This document shows, piece after piece, positions 1 through 5,689 of a DNA stretch of 5,779 bases. A model generated the notes under the pieces. It had not been told where the DNA came from, searched no databases, and saw only the letters and a list, made by a program, of their open reading frames with translations. Positions within the stretch are counted from its first letter, which is position 1; each line of letters begins with the position of its first letter. The position numbers and the translations under genes are program-made. Source of the stretch: Gaiellasilicea sp039914895 (GTDB lineage: Bacteria > Actinomycetota > Thermoleophilia > Gaiellales > Gaiellaceae); NCBI GenBank assembly GCA_039914895.1, contig JBDSOJ010000035.1:1-5779 (forward strand), read 5' to 3'.

Positions 1-722
1 GGCCCGAGCATCGGCTCGTCGCCGCTCACGTCCACAATCCGGATCGCGTTGTCGTTCCGGACGGACACGTAGGCGGTCTTCCGGTCGTTCGTCACCAGCA
101 CCTCGCTCGGCCGCGTGCCGATCGGGATCTCCCAGAGCAGTTGACCGGTACGGGCGTCGAGCTTCGAGAGCGTGCCGCTGCTCGACTGCGTCGCGCCCTC
201 ATTCGTCGCGTAGAGATCCTTGCCGTCGCGGGTGACCCAGACGGCGTGAGTCTTCGCCTGGACGTTGCGGCTCGCGACGAAATCTTCGCTGTTCTCGTTC
301 CGAACGGTGTCGACGACGCCGACGACGTTGTGCCCGAACTCGGCCACGTAGATCCGATCTCCGTTCGAGTTCGCCATCAGATGGTGAGGTCTCGAGCCCG
401 GGCCTGTCGGGATCGTTTCGACGACACGGACCTCAGCACGGGAGATCACCGATATCTGATCGGCACCCTCGTCGGAGGTATAGGCGAAGTCGCTCCCGTG
501 CGGGACGACGATCCCGATCGGAGTCGAGCCGACGGGCGTCGAGCCGAGCACCTCGCCCGTCGCGGCGTCGAAGGCGGCGACGGAGCTCGAGCCGGGTGTC
601 CGCTCGGTCACCCAGACAGTGCCACTCGCACCCGGAATCGGATCGTCGGCCGCCGTGACGGCAGCCGTCGCGATCGCGACGGGGACGAGGAGCAGCATGG
701 CAAGCAGCGCAAGTGTGCGCAT
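1..722 (-). CDS. Secreted YncE-like beta-propeller protein (C-terminus outside window)
   Basis: The first 240 residues of a secreted protein are present; the reading frame is still open at the left edge. The ATG at 722-720 is set by a strong Shine-Dalgarno AGGAGGT (735-729) six bases upstream. Residues 1-25 form a signal peptide: Arg2, a Leu/Ala/Val core, then Ala-rich residues before DDP. After it come repeated propeller blades of the YVTN/YncE type, each with a 'RP-hydrophobic...DG..-Y-V-(A/S)...N.-V.V-(I/V)D' pattern: about residues 47-95 (FAYTSDEGADQISVIS), 105-139 (RIYVAEFGHNVVGVVDT), 155-193 (DLYATNEG, then LSKLDARTG) and 204-232 (TAYVSVRNDNAIRIVDV). Such proteins are exported WD40-like or lactonase-like propellers that usually bind partners or small ligands; most have no proven activity, and no catalytic residue can be assigned here. 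It is divergent from the LysR gene, which may control it. Fold is confident, function is not. Confidence 0.88.
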   Translation of the reverse strand, partial: MRTLALLAMLLLVPVAIATAAVTAADDPIPGASGTVWVTERTPGSSSVAAFDAATGEVLGSTPVGSTPIGIVVPHGSDFAYTSDEGADQISVISRAEVRVVETIPTGPGSRPHHLMANSNGDRIYVAEFGHNVVGVVDTVRNENSEDFVASRNVQAKTHAVWVTRDGKDLYATNEGATQSSSGTLSKLDARTGQLLWEIPIGTRPSEVLVTNDRKTAYVSVRNDNAIRIVDVSGDEPMLG

Positions 723-745
723 TCGCGAACCTCCTGCGGTAGCTC

Positions 746-769
746 GGCGCGGGTGTCGTGACCCGCGCC
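746..769. repeat. Perfect 9-bp inverted repeat (hairpin) in propeller-gene leader
   Basis: GGCGCGGGT (746-754) and ACCCGCGCC (761-769) are perfect reverse complements around a 6-base loop. The structure sits 10 bp upstream of the propeller gene's Shine-Dalgarno (735-729), so it would be in that gene's 5' leader if transcription starts near the AT-rich island at 800-845. It could be an mRNA leader hairpin affecting translation or stability, or an operator for a dimeric repressor. No U-tract follows it in either direction, so it is not a standard terminator. The repeat is directly visible; its role is inference. Confidence 0.6.
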
Positions 770-810
770 AGTCCTGTGAAGGTAGGCGGTCGTGCCCCGC
801 TAATCCAATA

Positions 811-845
811 CATATCCGGAAGACCATCTATAACCTCTGGATATG
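811..845. promoter_or_regulatory. Divergent promoter/operator with LysR-type boxes, overlapping the lysR start codon
   Basis: An AT-rich island (about 800-845) lies in otherwise very GC-rich DNA. CATATCC (811-817) and GGATATG (839-845) are a perfect 7-bp inverted repeat; one mismatch extends it to 9 of 10. Inside it, ATAACC-TCT-GGATAT (830-844) is a second, shorter imperfect palindrome, and T831 to A843 fits the T-N11-A consensus of LysR-family binding boxes. The motif ATANCC thus occurs at 812-817, at 830-835 and inverted at 839-844. On the + strand TATAAC (829-834) is a plausible -10 element; no good -35 is seen. The right arm ends on the ATG of the regulator, so binding there would occlude its own start. 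Autoregulation, and control of the divergent propeller gene, is the usual LysR arrangement but is inferred here. Confidence 0.6.
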
Positions 846-1733
846 GAGCTGAACGCTCGTCTGCGAGCCTTCTCGGCCGTTGCCCGGCAGGGTTCCTTCT
901 CACGGGCAGCCGAGGATCTCTACGTCAGCCAGCCGGCGGTCTCGAAACAGGTCGCGCAGCTCGAAGGAGAGCTGGGGCATGCGCTGATCACGCGTACCCC
1001 TCGCGGCGCGGAGCTGACGGAGCACGGCAAGCTGCTCGCCGACTACGTGCTCCGGGCCGAGGCTCTCCTCTCGAACGCGCGCCGCGCGCTCGAGAGCGCC
1101 GGCGACCCGGGCGTGGGCACGCTCTCGCTCGCGGCGTCGGGGACGCCCGGCCTCTACCTGCTGCCGAGCCTGCTCGCCCGCTTCCACGAGCTGCATCCGG
1201 GGGTCACGATCGAGTACGACATGTCCGAGTCGGAGCACGCGCTCGCGCTCGTCCGGGCGCATCGCGCGGAGATCGGGATCGTCGGCACGTTCGCGCTGCC
1301 GCCGGAACTGGACGGGGAACTGCTCCGCGAGGACGAGATCGTGCTGGTCGGCCCCCCTGAGTTGGCCCGCCGCCGCTGGCGGAGGGGAGACGTGCAGGAG
1401 GTGACGTGGGTGACCCGCGAGCAGGGCTCCGCGACTCGCGCTGTCAGTGAGGCGGCGGCGCTTCAGCTCGGGCTGGCCGTGCGCCGGCGGCTCGAGCTCG
1501 TGTCGTGGGAGTCGGTGAAGCTCGCGGTCGCGGGGGGCGCCGGCGTCGCGGCGATCAGCAAGGTCGCAATCGACGTCGAGCTGCGGGCGGGAACGCTCGC
1601 GATCCTCGACGCTCCGTGGTGGCGCGCGTCACGGCAGATGGCGATCGTCTACGCGCGCGACGTGCCGTTGACGCCGCCGGCCGAGCGCTTCCTCGCGCTC
1701 GTCCGTGAGACTCGGGCAGCCTGGTCGAAGTAG
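843..1733 (+). CDS. LysR-family transcriptional regulator
   Basis: A 296-residue DNA-binding regulator with the length and layout usual for LysR proteins. The N-terminal winged helix-turn-helix is at residues 4-62, with the family's signature at 18-37 (GSFSRAAEDLYVSQPAVSKQ) followed by LE.ELG..L..R..RG..LTE.G. A linker helix spans about 63-88, and the periplasmic-binding-like effector domain runs from about 91 (VGTLSLAASGTPGLYLLPSLL) to 290, including the typical VTWVTREQGSATR and GAGVAAISK segments. It broadly resembles the CysL/CbbR-type subgroup, but the effector cannot be read from sequence. The ATG at 843 puts the HTH at the normal distance from the N-terminus. There is no Shine-Dalgarno, and a possible -10 lies 8 bases upstream, so the mRNA may be leaderless. 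The gene is divergent from the secreted propeller gene and convergent with the membrane protein gene, overlapping it by 85 bp. Confidence 0.95.
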   Translation: MELNARLRAFSAVARQGSFSRAAEDLYVSQPAVSKQVAQLEGELGHALITRTPRGAELTEHGKLLADYVLRAEALLSNARRALESAGDPGVGTLSLAASGTPGLYLLPSLLARFHELHPGVTIEYDMSESEHALALVRAHRAEIGIVGTFALPPELDGELLREDEIVLVGPPELARRRWRRGDVQEVTWVTREQGSATRAVSEAAALQLGLAVRRRLELVSWESVKLAVAGGAGVAAISKVAIDVELRAGTLAILDAPWWRASRQMAIVYARDVPLTPPAERFLALVRETRAAWSK

Positions 1734-2347
1734 AGCAGCGCCCCGCCGAGGAAGAGGAGCGGCGAGACGACCAGGTCGGCGACGAAGATCGCGACGCGAA
1801 CGGTGTTGTCGGCCTGCTCGCGGAGGACGAATGCGAGTGCGATCCGGGTAAGGACGAAGACGATCACGAGCGTCGCCAGCGAGCCGACCGCGTGGATGTA
1901 GTCGGCCCGGCACAGCTCGACGGCGCGCCGCAGCGCCTGGCGCGCGGGAGCGTCCTCGATCATCACGACGGGGACGACCAGGCCGACGAGCGCGAGCCAC
2001 GCGACCGAGAGGATCGCGAACCAGGGGAAGAAGAACGCCGCCGGCAGGAAGGCAAGCGAGCCGAGCACGAGCGCGCGCAGCCAGGTGGCGCTCCGCGGCC
2101 TGACGGCGCCGGCGATCGCGGAAGCCCACGCGAACGCGAGCGTGAACGCGGGGGTGGCGACGACGAGGATCAGGATCTTGTCGGCGGTGGTGGTCCCGAC
2201 GGCGAGGGTGTCGGTCGCGGCGAGCGGCAGGCCGAGCGGCAGCGCGATCCGGAAGCGCCGGCCGTAGAGCCTGATCGCCTCCGCGACCACCTGGCCGACC
2301 GTGCGCGTCTCGGGCGGCAATGGTGGCGGCAGTGTCTCCTTGCTCAC
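1649..2347 (-). CDS. Polytopic membrane protein of unknown function
   Basis: A 232-residue integral membrane protein that I cannot assign to a characterised function. After a Pro-rich cytoplasmic start (residues 7-12) and an amphipathic TVGQVVAEAIRLYGRRF segment, hydrophobic stretches lie at about 33-51, 57-81, 92-108, 110-130, 153-175 and 184-208, giving five or six membrane spans. The pattern (RLYGRRF before the first span, then VVMIEDAPARQALRRAVELCR between later spans) resembles the membrane domain found in glycerophosphodiester phosphodiesterase-like and similar actinobacterial proteins, which carries no catalytic site by itself. The GTG start at 2347 overlaps the stop of the nucleosidase gene as GTGA, so translation is probably coupled and it is the last gene of the operon. 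The basic tail after residue 208 is encoded opposite the lysR 3' end and may be a late extension. Confidence 0.85.
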   Translation of the reverse strand: MSKETLPPPLPPETRTVGQVVAEAIRLYGRRFRIALPLGLPLAATDTLAVGTTTADKILILVVATPAFTLAFAWASAIAGAVRPRSATWLRALVLGSLAFLPAAFFFPWFAILSVAWLALVGLVVPVVMIEDAPARQALRRAVELCRADYIHAVGSLATLVIVFVLTRIALAFVLREQADNTVRVAIFVADLVVSPLLFLGGALLYFDQAARVSRTSARKRSAGGVNGTSRA

Positions 2348-2877
2348 GCGGCGGACGCTACCGCGACGAGGCGTGGGAGCAGCTCGGCCAGCTTCGCGAA
2401 CGCCTTGTCGAACCGCCAGAACGCCCGGTCCGGCTCGTCGATCGCGTTCGAGACGACGCGCACCTCGACCGCGGGCACGCCCGCGAGCTCGCAGGCACGC
2501 AGCACGGCGAATCCCTCCATCGCCTCCACCTCGACGCTGTGCGAGCCGCCGACACGGGCGCTCGTCCCGATCGGGCGCAGCACCGCGTCGGGGAACGCTC
2601 CGCGCAGGCGCTCGAGCAGGTCGGCGTCGGGCAGCGCCAGTGCGGGTACGAGCGGCCCGGCCGCGTCGCAGTAAACGGCCTCGGAGCCGAGCACGAGCGT
2701 CAAGGGCTCGAGCCCGCGCGCGCCGGCGATCCCGACGTGGAGCACGGCGCTCGGCCGCTCCTCGGCGAGGGCGCGGGCGGTCGCGACGGCCGCCTCCACC
2801 GGCCCGATCCCGCAGACGAGCGTTCGAACCGCGTCGAGCGCCCTCAGCTCGCGGTCGGTGGCGGCGACGACGAGCAC
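2344..2877 (-). CDS. mqnB: Futalosine hydrolase-like nucleosidase (MqnB / MTA-SAH nucleosidase superfamily)
   Basis: A 177-residue protein of the purine nucleoside phosphorylase/MTAN superfamily. Expected reaction: cleavage of futalosine (or aminodeoxyfutalosine) to dehypoxanthine futalosine plus a purine base, in the cytoplasmic futalosine route to menaquinone. Visible landmarks are MLVVAATDREL, with Glu10 where MTAN has Glu12; VLHVGIAGA (46-54), the ribose/base pocket loop; and VEAMEGFAVLRACELAGVP (117-135). Glu121 aligns with the MTAN ribose-binding Glu174. Asn144 in VVSNAID falls exactly where MTAN has the catalytic Asp197; 'SN' here is, as I recall, typical of futalosine hydrolases. It is short for the family (roughly 190-230), mainly in the middle. 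The GTG start at 2877 follows AGGA (2888-2885), and an in-frame TAG at 2889-2887 excludes a longer start. It lies 48 bp after the peptidase gene and overlaps the membrane protein gene by 4 bp. Another nucleosidase specificity is possible. Confidence 0.8.
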   Translation of the reverse strand: MLVVAATDRELRALDAVRTLVCGIGPVEAAVATARALAEERPSAVLHVGIAGARGLEPLTLVLGSEAVYCDAAGPLVPALALPDADLLERLRGAFPDAVLRPIGTSARVGGSHSVEVEAMEGFAVLRACELAGVPAVEVRVVSNAIDEPDRAFWRFDKAFAKLAELLPRLVAVASAA

Positions 2878-2925
2878 AACGGCGATCCTAGTCGGGTCGG
2901 AACGGTCTGCTGGGGCCGGGTCGCG

Positions 2926-4716
2926 TCAGTCCAGCTCGGCGGCGAGCTGCTCGGCCTCGTCGACGAGCGCGCCGATCGCGTCGAGTCCCGCCGACCAGAA
3001 ACCCGGATCGCCGATGTCGAAGCCGAGCCGCGACGCGAGCTCCGCCGGCGGCGCTGAGCCGCCCGCCCTCAGCAGGTCGAGGTACGGCTCCACCAGCGAA
3101 TCGCCCTCCGCGACGTAGCGCCGGTAGATCGCGAGCGAGAAGAGGTAGCCGAAGGAATACGCGTAGACGTACCCCGGCGCCTGGATGAAATGCGGCACGT
3201 AGCTCCACCAGATCCCGTAGTTGTCCGTCACCTCGACCGCGTCGCCGAGCATGCGCCGCTGCTCCACGCTCCAGAGCTCGGAGATCCGCTCGACGGTCAG
3301 CTCGCCCTCCTCGCGCCGGCCGGTGTGGATCGAGTGCTCGAAGCGATTCAGCGCGATCTGGCGGAAAACCGTCGCGACCGTGTCGTCGATCCGGCCGACG
3401 AGCAGGTCGAGCAGCGCCCGCGGATCGTCCTCGCGCTCCTTCAGCTTCTCGAACGTGAGCGCCTCCGCGAATACCGACGCGGTCTCGGCGAGCGTCAGCG
3501 GCGTGCGCGCGTTCAGCAGCCCGAGGTCCTGCGCGAGCGAGCCGTGCAGCCCGTGGCCGAGCTCGTGCGCGAGCGTGAGCACGCTGCGCCGCTCGCCCGC
3601 ATAGTTCATCAGGACATAGGGGTGGACGCCGGGGACGGTCGTCGCGCAGAACGCGCCGAGCATCTTCCCGGGCCGAAGCGCCGCGTCGATCCAGTCCTGC
3701 TCGAAGAAGTCACCGACGATCGCGCCCGCCTGCGGCGAGAAGCCGGTGAACGCGTCGAGCACGATCTCCCTGGCCTCGTCCCAGGCGATCGTGCCGCCGA
3801 CCTCGCTGAGCGGCGCGAAGCGGTCGTAGTCCTTCAGCCGGTCGAGGCCGAGCAGCCGCGCCTTGAGCGCGTAATAGCGCTGCGGGATGTCGTAGCGCGC
3901 CTGGATCGAGTCGACGAGGCTCTGCGCCGCCTCGTCCGGGATCTCGTTGGCGAGGTTCCGTGCGGAGATCCAGGAGCTGTAGCCGCGAAGCCGATCCTCG
4001 ATCGCGCGCTCGTTCAAGATCGTGTTGAGGACGTAGCCGCGCGTCCGTACGCCCGGCCGCAGCGCCTCGGTGACCGCCTCGGCGATGCGGCCGCGCTCCT
4101 CCTGCGACGTCTCGCGCCCTAGCTTCGCCAGCACCTCGTCCAGCGAGAGGTCGTTCCCGTCGTAGGCGACGCGCAGGTCGGAAACGAGCTCGTTGAAGAG
4201 TCGCCCCCAGGCGCTGACACCGGTGAGGCTCTTCTCGGCCGAGATCTTCTCCTCCGGCTCGGAGAGCTGGTGCGGCTTGTAGCGGCGCTGCGAGCGCAAG
4301 ACCTGCGCGTAGCGCTCGAGTGCCGTGTCGGCGAGCAGCCGCTCGGCGACGTCGTCGTCGAGAGCGCTCCAATCGAGATCGAAGAACAGCAGCTCGGTCT
4401 CGATCTGGGTGTTCCGCTCGCGCACCTTCTGCACGAGCGCGCCGCGCGCCTGGTCGGTGCTGTCGGCGGCCTGGCGAAGGCGCGCGAAGGTCTCGATCAG
4501 CGTCGAGGCGGATTCGATCCGCTCCAGCTCGGCAACCGCGTCGTTCAGCTCAGCGGCGGAGAGCTCGCCGAGCCTACCGCGGTAGCGCTCGCGGAAGGCG
4601 GTCGCAGCGGCCAGCGCGTCCTCGAGCTCGGTGTCGATCCTAGGGTCGTCCGGGCCGTCGAAGAGATCGTCGAGGTTCCACTCGATGCTCTCGGCGCCGG
4701 TGAGGGTAGTCGCCAC
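2926..4716 (-). CDS. pepF: M3-family oligoendopeptidase (PepF-like zinc metallopeptidase)
   Basis: A 596-residue cytoplasmic zinc peptidase that cuts short peptides, matching the usual 560-610 residue length of the PepF branch of family M3. Residues 12-135 form the helical N-terminal region typical of oligoendopeptidase F. The catalytic domain carries the zinc motif HELGHGLH at 384-391 (His384, Glu385, His388), and LAETAS supplies the third ligand, Glu411. The C-terminal substrate-binding segment YVPHFIQAPGYVYAYSFGYL holds the conserved His/Tyr cluster that in this family stabilises the transition state, so the enzyme looks intact. There is no signal peptide. The GTG at 4716 has a weak AGGT (4728-4725) eight bases upstream, and an in-frame TAG at 4728-4726 rules out a longer start. 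It is the first gene of the probable pepF-mqnB-membrane protein operon; I see no metabolic link between peptide turnover and futalosine cleavage. Confidence 0.96.
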   Translation of the reverse strand: MATTLTGAESIEWNLDDLFDGPDDPRIDTELEDALAAATAFRERYRGRLGELSAAELNDAVAELERIESASTLIETFARLRQAADSTDQARGALVQKVRERNTQIETELLFFDLDWSALDDDVAERLLADTALERYAQVLRSQRRYKPHQLSEPEEKISAEKSLTGVSAWGRLFNELVSDLRVAYDGNDLSLDEVLAKLGRETSQEERGRIAEAVTEALRPGVRTRGYVLNTILNERAIEDRLRGYSSWISARNLANEIPDEAAQSLVDSIQARYDIPQRYYALKARLLGLDRLKDYDRFAPLSEVGGTIAWDEAREIVLDAFTGFSPQAGAIVGDFFEQDWIDAALRPGKMLGAFCATTVPGVHPYVLMNYAGERRSVLTLAHELGHGLHGSLAQDLGLLNARTPLTLAETASVFAEALTFEKLKEREDDPRALLDLLVGRIDDTVATVFRQIALNRFEHSIHTGRREEGELTVERISELWSVEQRRMLGDAVEVTDNYGIWWSYVPHFIQAPGYVYAYSFGYLFSLAIYRRYVAEGDSLVEPYLDLLRAGGSAPPAELASRLGFDIGDPGFWSAGLDAIGALVDEAEQLAAELD

Positions 4717-4736
4717 GCACGAAACCTAGCGAGATC

Positions 4737-4770
4737 GGGTCAGACCCTGTCGGACGACGGGGTCTGACCC
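4737..4770. repeat. REP-like palindromic hairpin element
   Basis: GGGTCAGACCC (4737-4747) and GGGTCTGACCC (4760-4770) are a perfect 11-bp inverted repeat. The pairing continues inwards with a T-G wobble (4748/4759) and GTC/GAC (4749-4751/4756-4758), leaving a GGAC tetraloop, so a 15-bp hairpin of 34 nt in total. It lies in the 65-bp gap between the small secreted protein gene and the peptidase gene, both leftward. There is no T-run on either side, so it does not look like a classic intrinsic terminator, although a stem this strong could still slow polymerase or protect the 3' end of the upstream message. Its size and intergenic position fit REP/BIME-type dispersed palindromes; copy number elsewhere cannot be seen here. 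Confidence 0.7.
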
Positions 4771-4781
4771 TCGCAACGCGC

Positions 4782-5075
4782 CTAGCGAATCACTGGACTG
4801 GCGACGTCCCGGACCGGAGCCACGGATCCCGTCGTCTGATAGCAGCCGTCGGCGCGACCGGGCGTGCCCGCGTCAGGCCCGTGATGCGCCGTCTCGAGAC
4901 CGTAGGCGGCCGGGTCGCCGTCGCACGAAACGCCGCTCACGAATGGGCCGTGGCTCTGACCGTTTGCGAGCACCTGGCCCGACGTCGAGACGACGTGGGG
5001 ATGCGCGAACGCGGCAGTCGGCCCGATCACGGCTGCCGCGGCCAGGGCCGCACACACCGAAAGCGTCTTCTTCAT
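4782..5075 (-). CDS. Small secreted His/Cys-containing protein, function unknown
   Basis: A 97-residue exported protein I do not recognise as a named family. It starts at ATG 5075 with a strong purine-rich Shine-Dalgarno (GGAGG, 5084-5080). Residues 1-24 are a clear signal peptide: Lys2-Lys3, an Ala-rich core, and an AFA cleavage site just before HPH. The mature chain of about 73 residues has five histidines (25, 27, 42, 64, 65) and two cysteines (51, 78), in segments such as GQSHGPFVSGVSCDGDPAAYG and ETAHHGPDAGTPG. The two cysteines could form a disulfide outside the cell, and the N-terminal HPH plus the HH pair could bind metal; both are inference. It starts 19 bp after the end of the broken cupin gene, and a REP-like hairpin follows it, so it is the last gene of the LuxR-led cluster. 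Its clean start, signal and codon use make it a real gene. Confidence 0.82.
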   Translation of the reverse strand: MKKTLSVCAALAAAAVIGPTAAFAHPHVVSTSGQVLANGQSHGPFVSGVSCDGDPAAYGLETAHHGPDAGTPGRADGCYQTTGSVAPVRDVASPVIR

Positions 5076-5094
5076 CTCTCCTCCTTCGTTGGGA

Positions 5095-5357
5095 TCATGG
5101 ATTGCAAGGCGCGACGGGAACGTCGAGCCGCAGGCTCGCGGTCGACGGCGCGACGAACGTTCCGACGAACACCGCCGGCTCAGTGCCGTCGTTGCGGACG
5201 AGGTTCACGAGCCCGGGAACCTCGACATACGACTGCCCCTTCGGCGAGCCAGCGACTCCGTCGCCTGACCGGCCGGCGGGGTCGCCTGCGCGACGCCGAG
5301 TGCGGCGGCGAGCGCGACGCCGACGACCACCGCGGCGAACAGTGCCCTTCCTCTCAT
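5095..5357 (-). pseudogene. Secreted cupin-like protein, internal deletion plus frameshift
   Basis: Two parts of one gene are visible in different frames. From ATG 5357, with GAAGGA (5370-5365) upstream, runs a signal peptide (MRGR, then an Ala/Val core ending GVAQA) followed by TPPAGQATESLAR; this frame stops at 5205, giving only 50 residues. From 5238 in another frame comes GQSYVEVPGLVNLVRNDG...EPAVFVGTFVAPSTASLRLDVPVAPCNP, ending at TGA 5097-5095. That is the look of the last beta strands of small secreted actinobacterial cupins of about 150 residues (GQ-Y-V...H..RN.G..PA...TF). The middle of the barrel, which should carry the His-rich metal motif, is absent. The likely breakpoint is 5239-5244, between LAR (5252-5244) and GQSYVE. 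The ATG overlaps the stop of the 92-residue gene as ATGA. A working 50-residue peptide is possible but less likely. Confidence 0.72.
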
Positions 5358-5632
5358 GCTGTGGTCCTTCGATTCGGGGCTGCCGCAGTGACCGCCATCT
5401 GGGCGAGCGGGAGGAGCGTGCGGTGAGGCGCGGATGGGCCGGCGACCGCTGCCGCCGCCAGCTCCGCTCCATCCTCGTCGAACGCCCAGCCCTCGAGGAC
5501 GAGTCCGACCGTCTCCGAGTCGCGTACGAGCGCAGCGCTCGTGACTCCAAGATCGGCAAGCGAGGCCATGGCCTTCGGTCCGAGCGTCAATCCCTCCGGC
5601 GCATCGGACAGCAGCAGCACCACGAGACCCAC
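5354..5632 (-). CDS. Conserved-looking hypothetical protein, 92 residues
   Basis: A small soluble protein with no family I can name. It begins MGLVVLLLSDAPEG, a beta-strand-like hydrophobic start too short for a convincing signal peptide or membrane span. It contains SAALVRDSETVGLVLEGWAFD (a strand-helix-strand look with a central Trp49) and a C-terminal RTLLPLAQMAVTAAAP. The GTG start at 5632 has AAAGGGG (5644-5638) five bases upstream. The stop overlaps the ATG of the broken cupin gene (ATGA at 5357-5354), indicating translational coupling, and the LuxR-type regulator gene ends 57 bp upstream. This packing and the lack of low-complexity bias support a real gene. Position suggests a role tied to the LuxR regulator or to the secreted products, but nothing in the sequence shows which. 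ATG at codon 22 is an alternative start but has a worse ribosome site. Confidence 0.7.
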   Translation of the reverse strand: MGLVVLLLSDAPEGLTLGPKAMASLADLGVTSAALVRDSETVGLVLEGWAFDEDGAELAAAAVAGPSAPHRTLLPLAQMAVTAAAPNRRTTA

Positions 5633-5689
5633 ACTTGCCCCTTTCGATCGGAATCGTCGAGACGAGGCTAGGCGGGGATTAGCGTCGGA

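Noticed and set aside
141..761. Rightward open frame of 206 codons opposite the propeller gene
   Set aside because: Arg/Asp-rich composition with no domain pattern; the opposite strand carries a signal peptide, Shine-Dalgarno and regular propeller repeats.
1892..2674. Rightward open frame of 260 codons across the membrane protein and nucleosidase genes
   Set aside because: Low-complexity Arg/Glu/Gly-rich translation crossing two real genes on the other strand, with no recognisable fold.
3190..4122. Rightward open frame of 310 codons inside the peptidase gene
   Set aside because: It is the antisense shadow of a highly conserved M3 peptidase with an intact zinc motif; long antisense frames are expected in GC-rich genes.
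4737..4770. Rho-independent terminator
   Set aside because: The stem is strong, but no T-run follows it in either direction, so REP-like repeat is the better label.
5095..5559. Single 154-residue leftward protein starting at 5559
   Set aside because: Only its last 50 or so residues look like protein; the N-terminal two thirds is Arg-rich and overlaps the 92-residue gene and the true signal-peptide frame. It is better read as the 3' part of a broken cupin gene.
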